DNA of 64,000 nt from Papaver somniferum (taxonomy: Eukaryota > Streptophyta > Magnoliopsida > Ranunculales > Papaveraceae), in assembly GCF_003573695.1 (NCBI RefSeq), contig NW_020650526.1, positions 4,183,779 through 4,247,778 on the forward strand, in the 5' to 3' direction. Positions within the stretch are counted from its first letter, which is position 1, and each line of letters starts with the position of its first letter. A program made the translations under genes and the position numbers. Shown here piece by piece: positions 12,640-23,907 of this stretch. The notes under the pieces were generated by a model. It saw only the letters and a program-made list of their open reading frames with translations, did no database searches and was not told where the DNA came from.

Positions 12640-14027
12640 CTAAACTGACAGGCCCACTGAGAAGTTTGACTCCACCAACTGGTTTACCACTATCTTATAG
12701 AAAAAAAACCCTGATTCATCTCTCCTGAGGTCAAATGCTGCCCAAAAGATCTCTGTTTTCAAGACATTAAGATATAAGCCTCGACATGGACCTTCCTCTT
12801 GTATTATTCTCAAGGCTTTAGACACTTCCACTGTGTCACATGCAAGAGTGCCATCATCCAAATACCATGCATGAAAATCAAGGGTACAATGAGAAGCAAG
12901 TTTTTCAGCCAAAGGATGTAAAGATAAAGCAAATAACAGGGGACCAAGGGGTCACCCTGTTGAACCCCTTGAGAAGAAGAGAGCACTGCATCATTGTAAT
13001 ATAATCTGGCTGGGGTTGAGTAAGAAAACTCTACCCACCTGGAGATGCTCGGACAATGTTTTCTGACTTCGCTAATCATGGTATATCTATCCTCCAGATT
13101 GAAATCATTAGAAAAATCAATCAACAACATGGTCTTAGTGTTATCACTACCCTTCATGTCCAATAACCTGTTTGCTGAGTGCAAAATCCCTTCACCACCA
13201 CAAGGTATGCCTACACCAAATTGGTATATGCCTAAATATATGATTAAATCTTTGAAGGACGATGTTGCAAATAATTTAGCGCACAGTCTTATCCAAATGG
13301 TGCAAACTGCAATTGGCTTTAAACCACCACCAGGTTTAAGCAATGGAGTAAGAGGAGCACTAGCAATAAATTCACCAAGAACTGAGGGACACTTACCTGC
13401 CAACCATAAGTTTATGACACCTGTTATGGACTGCAAAATATCCTCCGCAACAGCTGCCGCATTACCACTCAATGCATCTAATAAATGCTGAGCTCTAAGA
13501 CCGTCTCTTCCACATGAGGTTCCCTTAGGGAAACTTCGTAGAGCAGATAAAACAGCTTTAGCATCAATTTCCAGTGCAGGAGTGGAGATTTCTTCAGCAG
13601 ATATGTAAGGTGGCGGAGCAGGTGGGTGTTTTTGCTGAAGCTCGTGCAAAGTGTCTGGAGTTGAGGGTGCAACACCGTCGGAGAAAAAAATACGGATAGT
13701 AACAGAGTAATGGCCGTAACTTAACTTTTTCCTGCTCGCCAGCAAAGTAGAATCCTGCTTCTTCATGTGAGAATGCTATTTCCTGGGGATTGGCTAAGAG
13801 ATCCCAAGCTATTCTTGAGTCATGATAAAGCATCCATTGGGTTCTTTCCAACGTGTTAGTGCCTGATTAATTGCTGAAATTTGGAGTTTCTTTATATTGT
13901 TAGAACGAGCATCTCTAGAACTTTTTGGCACATAAAGATGCAATGTGCATACAGGAAGTAAGAGGAGTTGTAACCAAGCTGTTACATCTGAGGGGTGAGC
14001 AAGCACATTATCAAGATCCTTTTTCAT
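12640..14027 (-). pseudogene. Reverse transcriptase core of the RT element, frameshifted
   Basis: Spread over several frames: linker 14027-13809, 13851-13594, RT fingers and palm 13766-12950, YLDD region 12912-12640. Recognisable RT motifs in order are FPKGTSCGRDGLRAQHLLD, an ASAPLTPLLKPGGGLKPIAV strand, MLLIDFSNDFN (first catalytic Asp), SSSQGVQQGDPL, and WYLDDGTLACDT with the Asp pair at 12853-12864, then GLYLNVLKTEIFW. Frameshifts near 13850, 13770 and 12950 and a broken stretch around 12700 make it non-functional. The order and spacing match a plant RT family usually annotated only as a reverse transcriptase domain protein. Confidence 0.75.
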
Positions 14028-14107
14028 GGTTCTAGAAAAGTGTAATCTACATGGTGGGGGATACTTACAATTGTAGGGATTTGTCTCTGAAGGATAGTAT
14101 TGAGCAT

Positions 14108-14638
14108 CTATACTGTAATGTGCAATGTAGCATCTCCAGTGTTAGGGTTACTTGAATCTGGACAATCTTTTGTAATATGATCTGTGCATATCTGTGGTTT
14201 AGTTACTCCATGAATGAGAAAATCAGCACCGGAGCCATTGAAAGGCCCATTGATAACTTCACAAATATGACTTGGATCACGACACGCTTTTCTCCATGTA
14301 TGTGTGTGTAAGCACTTAAAGCACAACCACAATCGCATATCAACCAACATCCTTTCCCAAGCATTGCAGCATTCCAGATTCGTACGTATTTTTTCCCTAC
14401 ACGTTTCCTTTGCCACGTCATTGAGAAAATACATATCTTTCATATGATTGTAAATTGTAGTTCTAGCATAACCCCTACCTCCGACCCCATCATGACATTC
14501 ATCAAAACCAATAAAGGGACAATGGGCCCGACCATCATGTGTTGCAGAAGCAGATTGTGAAGTGGAAGCAGGCCTTGAAGGGGATTCATTATCATCCTGA
14601 GAAGAGGATGATGATCTAGAAGAATGTCTTATAGGCAT
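14108..14638 (-). pseudogene. N-terminal zinc-finger part of the RT element ORF
   Basis: The start chosen is the Met at 14638, giving MPIRHSSRSSSSSQDDNESP, a Ser-rich leader. Two Cys/His clusters follow: CPFIGFDECHDGVGGRGYAR then YNHM, and WLCFKCLHTHTWRKACRDPS. Known: N-terminal zinc fingers bind target DNA or RNA in several site-oriented non-LTR elements. The frame is lost near 14110. The following protein text (HYSIDAQYYPSETNP...) continues in the +1 frame at 14107-14028 and then in the segment 14027-13809. Confidence 0.55.
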
Positions 14639-14659
14639 TCTGCTTAATAAAAAAGAAAT

Positions 14660-15715
14660 AACCACAGTAATAACCCAAAGATTGGAAAAACAAGTGAACG
14701 AAAAAGGCTACTCGAAACTAAAAATCAGAGTTTCGTGTATGGTAGTTTAAGTTTTCAACAAAGAAAACTCAAAACCATATAACTAAACACTAATTATACC
14801 TTCACAAAGGATAAACAACCACAATACAAACTCAAACCAGTTAGAATGCAAAATCACAAAAGACTGAGAGTTATTGATGAAAATTCTCCCTTGCAAACAA
14901 ACCACAATACCCTTCTCAAATTCAACTTCAATTACACAGCCTAATTTTAAAGCTCTTTTACCAGTGCACCACTGAAGATTAAGAGCTAAAAGATTAAAAC
15001 TTCTCCCTGACAATCAAAACCATAAAGCCCAACCCTAAAACAACTTCAATTATACACAAAAATCAATCAAATCTAAATCCTTAACCCTGGCTTTCACTAA
15101 AGTAGAACCACCAATACAAATTCAACCAGCACAAAACCGTGAAATCCAATTCAAACACACCCAGTTATGTAACACTAATCACTTATAGAAAAATGTTCAA
15201 AACTATAATTCGAATTACAAACAACACCTCCAAAGAAATCTGTCACCACAAACACATACACAGATTGGAGAAGACACTTACTGAAGATTAATTGGAGGTT
15301 GTAAACTCACCCAAATCTTCAATTGACAAAACACCAAAGCCTTGCACTACTGAGGATAGAGAGATAATTGATCAAACTTCTCCCTTGTAATCAAACTACA
15401 AAACCCAACCTTAATTCAACAAGTTATGCAATTGACGAAACCCCGATGCCTCAAATTCCCGAAAACTAAACAGAACTGCTGGAAAAACAAGAACTCAAAT
15501 CCCTAATTCAAAAATAGTTGAAGATGGATTCCCTCGCATCCAAACCATAAAACCCAACACGGATTCACCTTCAAAACCACAAAACTATCAACATGAACAA
15601 AGAAACCCCTATTTCACAGAAACACCACTTTCAATCAACACAAACCCTAATCAATTCAACTCCCAGATTCAACAAACTCACACTCTAGAAATTGGGAAAT
15701 TTGATTCTTAAAAAA
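14660..15715 (-). repeat. 5' region of the RT element with four degenerate repeat units
   Basis: No gene. A phrase close to CTTCTCCCTTGNAATC followed by AAACCACAAAACCCAACC recurs four times, beginning near 14882, 14998, 15378 and 15528. Other A/C-rich phrases (cttcaattatacac, caccaatacaaattcaacc) also recur irregularly. Read on the element's sense strand these are G/T-rich monomers upstream of the ORF. It may be a 5' UTR or promoter array; a simple decayed intron is the alternative. Confidence 0.5.
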
Positions 15716-17060
15716 AAAAAACTAATTGAATCTACAAAGAAGAAGTACGATTGAATCTTCAAGCTTTTGGATTCAATTAAATTTTTTTAATTATTATTAT
15801 TATTATTCTGAAGGAACAAGATTACTTCTCGATATCATTAAAATTATAAGAATGCATACATCATCTTCAAATAAATCAACCATGAAAAACATGAAAATAT
15901 TAAAATACATGGATTTCAAAGATAAATCTGATGATGCCGAAGGAATGACTTGTGATTTAATAATCTGCCATTTTGAATTGTCTTTTTCTTCAATAAGATT
16001 TAAGTGTCCCAATCGGGAGTAATTTGTGCAAAATATCGTTTTCACAATCAATTTCGGAAGCTATTGTTCTTCACATAGACGTAAAATCATGTCATGCTGA
16101 AGTAGATTGCTCTGAATAAAAGATCCTAGAGGATTGGTGCAACTGATTGAATTGCCACGAAACCTAAGGAATTTTTCTTGGAAAGTATACAAGAAGTAAT
16201 CTAATAAATGGCATATAAAAACCATTACAGGATAAAAGAAAAACATACTAAAAACCTAAATCGTTTTATAAAAATGATTATTTCATTTGGAAGTAATATA
16301 CGTATAATTACAAGTAATTGTATTCAAATCCAACCAGAAGATCTGAGAAAATCATACCAGATATGATAAATTTGAGATACATGAAAGAATTTTTCGGGAG
16401 AAAAAGGTTACAAGAGTTGTTTTTTTGCAGAGAGAAAAGGGGAGAAGAGAGAGATTATCCACGTAGAATAATAGGCAAATTAACCTAGTGGGACCCTTTT
16501 TGATATGCTCTCTCTCTTAATTATTTTTTTCTTTCAAACATTCTTGACTGGCTGAGTAATTCTTCGTTATTGCATCAAAGTTAAACAGAGTAATACGGAG
16601 GAGGAGGAATGATTCCTTAATCAGTTATACAATTTATCCAAATAAATTTCAATCCTTTTCGGTTAATCTTATTTGATGATATAATGTTTTACCCATATTT
16701 TGAACTAAAACCTTTCTGTTTTATTTTATTCGCCCGATTCAATGTGATCTTGTATTGTTTTACCGCTTACCTACTCAAGCCGAATTCAAGGGTGGACTTC
16801 TTTTGGGAATTCCTATGGAAATGTACAAAACCAATTTTTTGTTGATCCAGCTGTATGGGGATTGTCAAACGCATTTTTGCACTATGGAAAAGAAGTGGGC
16901 GATTGACCGTCAAGCGCCAGGACGACTGCTGCCGCTGGCGTTTGAAATACAACCGCTAGTGTTTTAAGGATGTACGATGGCGTACATAAGATAACCGCTA
17001 GTGTTTGAACCAAGAACGCCGACGGTTACTTTTAAACCATCACCGAAACGACTAGTTTCT
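15716..17060 (+). other. Non-coding stretch upstream of the Harbinger transposase
   Basis: No supported gene; the short open frames here have no recognisable motif. It contains an (ATT)n tract at 15790-15808, a purine-rich run at 16425-16460, and at 16930-17011 three copies of CCGCTRGYGTTT (16930, 16952, 16995). The segment probably holds the 5' part of the Harbinger element, whose left terminus I could not place with confidence. Confidence 0.4.
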
Positions 17061-17065
17061 ACCTC

Positions 17066-17074
17066 CATAAATAC
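17066..17074 (+). promoter_or_regulatory. TATA-like box before the Harbinger transposase
   Basis: CCATAAATACAAC lies about 90 bases before the transposase coding start, after a GC-richer block of CCGCTAGTG repeats. The distance and context suit a plant core promoter. Motif only. Confidence 0.35.
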
Positions 17075-17159
17075 AACTCGAGTTTGATCTCACAAATTCA
17101 CAATAATCTTTCATCCGATCAATCTTTTCTTAATTTCAACTGTTTTCAATTTTCAACCA

Positions 17160-17520
17160 TGGATATGATTTTGGTTCTTCTGAGGAAGATATGGAGATGG
17201 ATGAAATGTTGTATGAATAAGAGGAAGAAATGTGTATGGAGTTTTTGCGTCAAATGGATGAAGATGCAATTCAAGATAGAAGAAGGCGAAATTTTATGTC
17301 GTAATTACAAACCGGGATCATACCAAAGCCTTTTGAGCCATATGAAGTTACGACTAAAAGACGAACATGGAGAAATCGACAGTTTTACCACGAAAAGCTG
17401 ATGCATGATTATTTTAATCATGATTGTGTCTATTCCGATGAGGATTTTCAGCGACGATTCCGCATTGACCGAAACTTGACGCAAAGGATTATTGCCGAGC
17501 TTTGTCAGGTACAACATTTA
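17160..17520 (+). pseudogene. PIF/Harbinger transposase, N-terminal part
   Basis: Plus-strand frame with an acidic leader (SSEEDMEMDEMLYE), then RRTWRNRQFYHEKLMHDYF and VYSDEDFQRRFRIDRNLTQR. This is the conserved N-terminal block of plant Harbinger (HARBI1-like) transposases. Two in-frame stops fall in the leader (after MLYE and after NFMS). The frame ends in the solo LTR at 17537. The catalytic remainder continues at 33456-34452, so the gene was one unit before nested insertions moved the halves about 15.9 kb apart. Known role of the family: DDE transposase acting on elements with 3-bp TAA/TTA targets. Confidence 0.75.
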
Positions 17521-17964
17521 TTTAATTATTAGTATGTGAAAAGGCGAGGGTACCCAAATATACCTCAAGAGAAAACTTTTCCTACCTATAAGTCCTTTCT
17601 CCGAAAGTGATTGTCTATGGACAGAGTCGAGACAATGGAACTAACTAGATCACACTTCGTGTGATCGTCTATAGATACGAGATCGAGACAATACAACAAC
17701 GAAATATGTTTACTTAATACAAAGGATTGGACTTAACCAAACACAATAGGATTGCTTATCAAGTAAATATGAATTAACATTTATGTAATTTACTTTAGTT
17801 ATAATAAAAAATTTATAATGCGGAAAATAAAAGTAAATGGCACAGCCAGATTTTATTAACGAGGAAACCACAAATGCAGAAAAACCCCGGGACCTAGTCC
17901 AGAATTGAATACTCTCAGGATTAAGCCGCTACACAAAATTAGACTAACTTTGTATAGTTGAGAC

Positions 17965-18660
17965 CAATGTAGGTAATATCGGATATCGGTTCATCTCGGC
18001 CGGGATCGATACAGTGGTACGATTTTATATCGGGAATATCATCGTTGAAATATCGGTTCTAAATTTAAATATTATAATTTTATATTAAACATTTTCTCCA
18101 TATATTTTCGGATAAGATATAATAGATACCATCAATTTTATCAGGAACAAAAAAGAGTAACTTCAATAACTTTAAAGTTCGATACCTAAAAGGATAATTA
18201 AAGAAGTTTAAAGTTCAAACCGGAAACAAGAGAGTAACTTCACCAACTTTAAAGTTTACATACTAAAATGGTAACTAAACAGGGATAATATAATTTTATT
18301 TTAAATTATAGATACCAATTCTGTAACTGATGAAGAAATAAATGGGGTTTTTCTCTTCTGATATAGGGTTTGAAGATGAAATTTGTGGGTACAAGTTATT
18401 AAAATTATGAATGAAATTTTATGGATTTAAGAGATATCGGAACGGAAAAACCAAAATTACCCTTAAACTTTATAGAAAACGACCAATACTGGCTTATATC
18501 GGAAAATGTCAGAGAATTTGGTATCGGCTGATGCGGCCGATACGGACGATATTATCGGGCGAATATCGTATCCCTGATATCCTTCTTATCGTATCGCTCT
18601 GGGACGATATCCAAAATATCCCCGATATATCGGCCGATACGGTCGATATTGACTACACTG
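17965..18660. mobile_element. hAT-type MITE, 696 bp
   Basis: The ends are CAATGTAGGTAATATCG and, inverted, CAGTGTAGTCAATATCG, hAT-like terminal inverted repeats. The flanks are GTTGAGAC (17957-17964) and GTCGAGAC (18661-18668), an 8-bp target duplication with one change. The empty site is visible in the related LTR near 40072 (gtatagttgagaccaag). There is no transposase. The subterminal 100-250 bp on both sides are packed with TATCGG/CCGATA motifs. Confidence 0.88.
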
Positions 18661-19564
18661 GTCGAGACCAAGTAACTAACCCTACAGTTCACCTAGTTTC
18701 GTCTGTATTCCCATGCCTCCAACTTATAAATAAGTTACGTTCTTGGATCAATCCCTATGGTTCGTATTCCAAACATTAAAGGATTTTTTTTTATTTGGTA
18801 TCAACTTTATTCAACAAAGTGATATGAGTCGGACAAAGGCTCTTCCGTTTATCTCAATATAAACTCCTTCTTCGGGTCTAGATCTGTCTTTTGTTCAATC
18901 ACCCACATGTAATCGATTAAGATTAAGCCAAAAACACCTTTAATCCGAAGAACCGTGTTGATGCCGATCTACTCAATTAATCAATCCAATCTACCACAAG
19001 GATAAACCGATTATTAATTGGATCCTCTTTTACCGAAAACAAGTATTGTGCACACCAAAGATTATAAAACCCAAATCATATATTCAATATCTTCTTTGTC
19101 TTCATATCTTCTTAAATCTTCAATAAAAACCTGCACCCAATCGCTTGAATCTCCTGTGATCAATCACGCACAGAACAGGGTCTGTTACAATGGATTATCA
19201 CAAGATCGTGTTTAGAACTAACAATAGTCTAAATATCTCTGTCGAAACTCTGAATTAGTTTGAGTGAATATTATATCAGAATAGAAGATTCTCAAGAATC
19301 AACAAACTAGGTTCACTCAGATTTCAACCAACGTTAGTCAATCAAATTAATCGAAAAAAAAGATAAACCGCAATTATCTAGTTTCCCACCAACGGGTCGC
19401 GATAGAGCTTCTCAATCCCAAATAAGACTTTAAACTAAGCGGCCGTAAGAGATTTCACCTAATTAGATTAATCTCCTCTCTGATAGGCGGCTACACCAGT
19501 AACAAAGATAAGAGAGGAAGTCTATTGTTACGAAGGATTAGTTTGCTAGAAAGGAAAACTTCGT

Positions 19565-19573
19565 TTATTTATA
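19565..19573 (-). promoter_or_regulatory. TATA box of the F1 LTR
   Basis: Minus-strand TATAAATAA in the middle of the LTR, in element orientation. Position and sequence fit a pol II core promoter that starts the F1 transcript. Motif only. Confidence 0.45.
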
Positions 19574-20093
19574 GACAAGGAAGTTTGGATGCCAAGGAAT
19601 TTCCAAAATCGAAAATATTCTCAAGATATTCATAAAAGCATAGATTCAGTTTTCATAATTCCTGGAAATGCTCTGTCCAGAATAACGATCGAAATCTCTC
19701 GGAAAATCTAATTAGTAAATGCACATTACTAATTCTGTAATTTTCTTAAAAATAAAATTAATAACCTTAACTAAAAGATTCTTAACTTACTTATGTTTCG
19801 ATCATAGGAGCCTTAGAGAGCAACCGTGGGGGAAACGGAGACAACGGGGGGAACTAATAAAAGTCTTTCTCTTACCTTAGCCGTTAAGGAATATCTTTGA
19901 ACAATTATAGAAATGAAAGATTCACAACACGTGTTCAAAGTTTGTTGACATCTTTACTTTATAAGTTCTCTTTCACATTTAAAACCTTGAAACCGATTTG
20001 CCACACTTCCAAACAAGTTTAGAATTAGTTCATCTGACTTCTAAGAACTATGTGATTGATCAAACCAACATTCAATCACAATCATGGGTTTAA

Positions 20094-20166
20094 CGGTTCT
20101 ACCAAAACAAGTTTCGGTTCTACCAAAACAAGTTTCGGTTCTACCAAAACAAGTTTCGGTTCTACC
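20094..20166 (-). repeat. 21-bp minisatellite in the F1 LTR
   Basis: CGGTTCTACCAAAACAAGTTT is repeated three times without change (20094, 20115, 20136) and then starts a fourth time. The related LTR at 34817 has about one and a half diverged copies, so the array expanded in this copy. Downstream to 20425 a second motif, AGGATCGGTTCCC, recurs about six times with variation. Confidence 0.92.
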
Positions 20167-20759
20167 TCCATGTGAGTACTACGCATAGTCATACTAGCTT
20201 TCCAAAGATTCGGTTGACTAGGTACTAGGATCGGTTCCCCACATATATATGGTATCTAAGTTATATGTGTTGCACATGCCCATAGGATCGGTTCCCCTTC
20301 CTTATATAAACCTTGCTGCACCCTATACAAGGATCAGTTACCCTTGATGTACTGCACCCCTTACCAGGATCGGTTCCCTTTCCCTTACTAGGATCGGTTA
20401 CTTTTCCCTTACTAGGATTGGTTCCCTTTCCCCAACGTGAGACATAATCTGATCATACCACAGGTGATTACTTAAGATTGGTTTTACTAATAAAAGTTAT
20501 ACCAATACATAAGTCAGCACTTTGTGAATATTTCTAGCAAGAACACAACAAGTTGTGAGCGGTTGTACTCCATCACACATATTAGTTGATCATAAGATAT
20601 GCAATGAACAAGAAAATCAATAACTCCTGGCAATTTCCTTTACCGTCCACAAACAAGTTTATGAACTTACTTCCTTAGAACACATGTAAACATTGTTCCC
20701 TAGGATGAAATCCTCACCTCATACCCATAGATAATCATAACAACATTCAAATGATTATG

Positions 20760-23228
20760 TGGTGGGCCCGGAGATATGTATAGAATGAAGCAATGAAACG
20801 GGGGCCTACAGTAATACCGCAAGTGCACGGTCGTCGGTTGTAGCTCGTGCAAGTACGGGTCGATCCACAGAGATCGGGTGTGTTTTGGGAAGTGTTTTAG
20901 CTAATTGGGTTCCTAGATTTGCTTTGGGCTTAAAAGCCTTTTGGCGTAAATTGGGCTTTGAGTACTAATGGGTTTGAATGACCTTTGAATGAATTGGGCT
21001 TAGTGGGTTTGTTAAAAATAAAATGAACTGAGCTTGGGCTCAGTTATCTTTGAAGTGCAAATGGGCTTTGGCCTTAAACTTAGGCTTTTGATTAAGCCTG
21101 AATTGGATTGGGCCTTAATGAATTTGGGCTTTGGTCTTAAACAACTGGGCTTTGGTTAAGCCCACAGTTGACTGAATTGGGCTTGGCTATTGAACTAGGC
21201 CTTTGGGTTAAACAACTGGGCTTTAGGCTTCACTGAAGTGAATTGGGCTCAGTTGGATTGGGTCTTTAGCTAGGCCTTTGGGGAGGAACTGGACTTGGCT
21301 TGGCAGCAGAAGAAGTGGCAGGGCAGCAGCAGCTTGGCATCAGCATCAGCAGCAGCAGCAGCTTCAGGGCAGATAGTGATGCAGCAGGAACTGCAGGAAG
21401 GCAGCTGCAGCAGCAGTGCAGCAGAGAAAGAAAGAAATGCAGCAGAAAAAGGCAGCAATGCAGCAGAATGTACAAGCAATGAAAGGCAGCAGAAATAACA
21501 AGGCAGATGCAGTGGGTAACTAAACAGCAACAAAAGGGAAGATACAACAGGGCAACAGCAAAGATCACAACAAGTTAACCAAGGCCTAAGGCCAAGGGCA
21601 GGGATATGGAGAAGCTGAAAGTGATAACAATGCAAGTAGTAGAAGTGGCTCTAGGCATACCAATGGAATGGGAGGAGAATTAGCTTGCTATCAGCACTAA
21701 TTCCTCCCATTGCTCAATCACAACAATGCAATAGAGTTAAGCATACAAATGGAGTGGGAAGAAAACTAGCTTGCTCATTGTCACTAGTGAGCACTAGTTT
21801 CTCCCCACTGCTCAATCAAAACAGTGTACTGAAAGCTCTAACCTAGCACACCATCACTTCTTGACAATGAATTGAAACACAGTTGAACAAACAAGGAACA
21901 AACATCACAACTGAAATTGAAATAACTGAAATTAAACCTTAACAGACATCACAAGGAACAAACATCACAACATGTAAACAACTAAACAGGGAATTAAAAC
22001 AGGGAAAGAAACCACAATTAAACAGAAATGAACATGAATAGAAATGAACAGAAATGAAATTGAAAGTGAAAATTAATAGTTAACAGGACATGAGAGTCCT
22101 GGATGTAGGCTAGTCCAAACATAACTATTACAACATACCCACAGTCTTATATATACCCACAACACATTAGGGTTCTACAAAAAAAAATTCCCAAACTGAC
22201 AGAGTTAGGGTTGGTGAATTCTTACCTAATTTGATGTAGCAACATCAAATTGAACGCAACCCATTACTCTACTTGTCCTTCTCTACCTCTCCATGCCTTC
22301 AATTTCACTCTAGCTCAACCCAATTTATCAATTTTGCACGCCTAAGGTTTCTGAAAGAGAACGTGAAAAAGTTGAGAAATTAGATGGACTAGGGAGATGG
22401 GAGCAGATGGTATTGGTTACTTTGAGTGATAGGGTGATGATGGTGGAGGTGTGGTGGTGGCAGTGAAGGTGAAGAAGGTGGTGGTACGGTGGCGGGCATG
22501 GTTTGCAGCAGGGTGATGGTTCTGCAGAGGGGTGGGTGGAGGAGAAGGTCGACTGGTTGGGAGAAGGGGTTGTTTGGTTAGGTGGATGGTGCTCGGTCAC
22601 TAGGGTGTGAGGCGGGTGTATCTAGTTTTGATGTTCTGTGACTCTGAGCTGCGAGATGCGAAGATGGTAGGTAGATCGGACGGTGATGCGGAGGCAAGCT
22701 ATGAGCGACAGTTGGATTATATGATACAATAAAATGAACGGTACTTGATGGAGTTAGGTGTTGTAGTGTTAGGCGGAGATATCAAACTTTGATGCACAGC
22801 AAGGGATCGACCGTTGGATTCAACTACCATCTAATCTGAAGGCTTGGAATTTCAGCGCTGTGGTGCTCGGCAGAGACATCAGATTTTGATGCTCTATGAG
22901 GGAGCGACCGTCGGATGCTTCTGAGAACTGATCTGATGGCTGAGAACGGAGGCGCTTTTGTGTGAAGAAAATGAGGTTGTGCGCACCATTATTCGCGGTT
23001 TCCTTGCGTAATTTCTCCCGGCTTTCCACTACTTTTCTGCTCTTTTCGCTCCGCGACTCATCCGAACTTTATTTATTACCTAAAAATGCAAAATTAATTA
23101 ATAAAAATATTTATTCTTGAAAACAATGAAAATACAGAATATGGGATAAAATGTAGAATTAATGCATAAAAGATGAGTTAAATTGCCAACAAAAAGGGAT
23201 AGATATATACAATATTTGGCACTCATCA
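20760..23228 (-). repeat. F3 LTR A (3' LTR)
   Basis: 2469 bp, near-identical to LTR C. It contains a minus-strand TATA box at 22147-22155 (TATATATAA), a CAG/GCA-rich block at 21296-21500 and eleven TGGGCT/TGGGCC motifs between about 20925 and 21250. The short frames in the CAG-rich block are open only because of composition and are antisense to the element. Confidence 0.9.
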
Positions 23229-23248
23229 AATACCCCCAAACCTGAATT
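23229..23248 (-). promoter_or_regulatory. F3 polypurine tract next to the 3' LTR
   Basis: Element strand CAGGTTTGGGGGTATT directly before the LTR TGATGAG. The same tract adjoins LTR B at 26725-26744. It primes plus-strand DNA synthesis in LTR elements. Confidence 0.8.
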
Positions 23249-23873
23249 TTACTTGTCCTCAAGTAAAACAAAACTAAGGAAATCCTAACTATACCACTGT
23301 CGCTGGTCTCTCGAATGCATTTAGCGTATGCACTAAGCCTTTTAAACCACTAAGTGTCCCTAGTGGACGAGTTGAAGTCTCGTGAAGGTTTACCAGAGGT
23401 GTGCCTACAAAACCTAAGGACAAAATATAAGCTCAGATTCCATCAAACGTGACATGTGCAAAACAGTTAAGCTCACAGCAAAATGGAGATGTCAATCTAG
23501 CTATCAAGGCACAATCCTAGCACTGATAACAAATAAAGACATGTGATAAGAGTGTAAAGTGTATCTACACATGTGTAAAGAAAGATCTGAAGTCATGACT
23601 ACTAATCACCAAGAGATAGTTTCTCAGGCTAAGAACTGAGGTCGAAATCTAGCTAGCTGTCCGGACTTTACGAGAATTGTGAATGAGTTGGAGGTATTTC
23701 ACAATTACTCGCGTTGTACATCAATGGCATACACCCTTCCTTGCTTATTACAAAAGAAACAACAAAAGATGACTATTTACATGACTCTTATTTACATTGA
23801 CTATTCTTTTTTTATTTTTGGAACAAGAGATGATGGAATTGATAAATACTTGATTTTTTTGGTATTTTTCTGA

Positions 23874-23907
<34 letters not shown>

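Larger units (their letters stand above)
11279..15700 (-). mobile_element. Decayed reverse-transcriptase element with endonuclease-like C-terminus
   Basis: Read on the minus strand: a 5' region (15700-14640), a broken ORF (14638-11343), and a 3' tail of A-run plus (AAT)n microsatellite (11336-11279). Order of modules: zinc-finger-like N-terminus, linker, YLDD reverse transcriptase, CCHC finger, PD..D-type endonuclease-like domain. There are no LTRs. The layout is that of non-LTR elements with a restriction-like endonuclease (R2/NeSL/Utopia type) rather than APE-type plant LINEs. This RT family is widespread in plants but poorly named. Clear flanking duplications were not found, and the 5' limit is an estimate. 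Confidence 0.55.

Noticed and set aside
13045..13491. 148-codon plus-strand frame
   Set aside because: Antisense shadow of the reverse transcriptase region.
14783..15013. 76-codon minus-strand frame upstream of the RT element ORF
   Set aside because: Falls in the degenerate repeat region, ends before the Ser-rich start and has no motif.
16480..16525. gtgggacccttttt...atgctctc as a partner end for gagcaagtccagtgggac at 11246
   Set aside because: The two are not inverted copies beyond a few bases, so they do not form a credible terminal inverted repeat pair.
20094..20166. Possible CRISPR-like direct repeats
   Set aside because: The units are contiguous without unique spacers, and this is a plant LTR: a minisatellite.
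21295..21568. Open frames of 60-121 codons in the CAG-rich block of the F3 LTR, repeated at 24794-25163 and 31113-31503
   Set aside because: They lie inside LTRs, are low-complexity (Ala/Gln/Ser or Cys/Leu runs depending on frame), and are open on both strands at once because of triplet composition. No start context or domain.
23874..23906. (TA)n-(T)n tract as a regulatory site
   Set aside because: Simple sequence inside the F3 3' region; copied unchanged at 27370-27402; no further signal.
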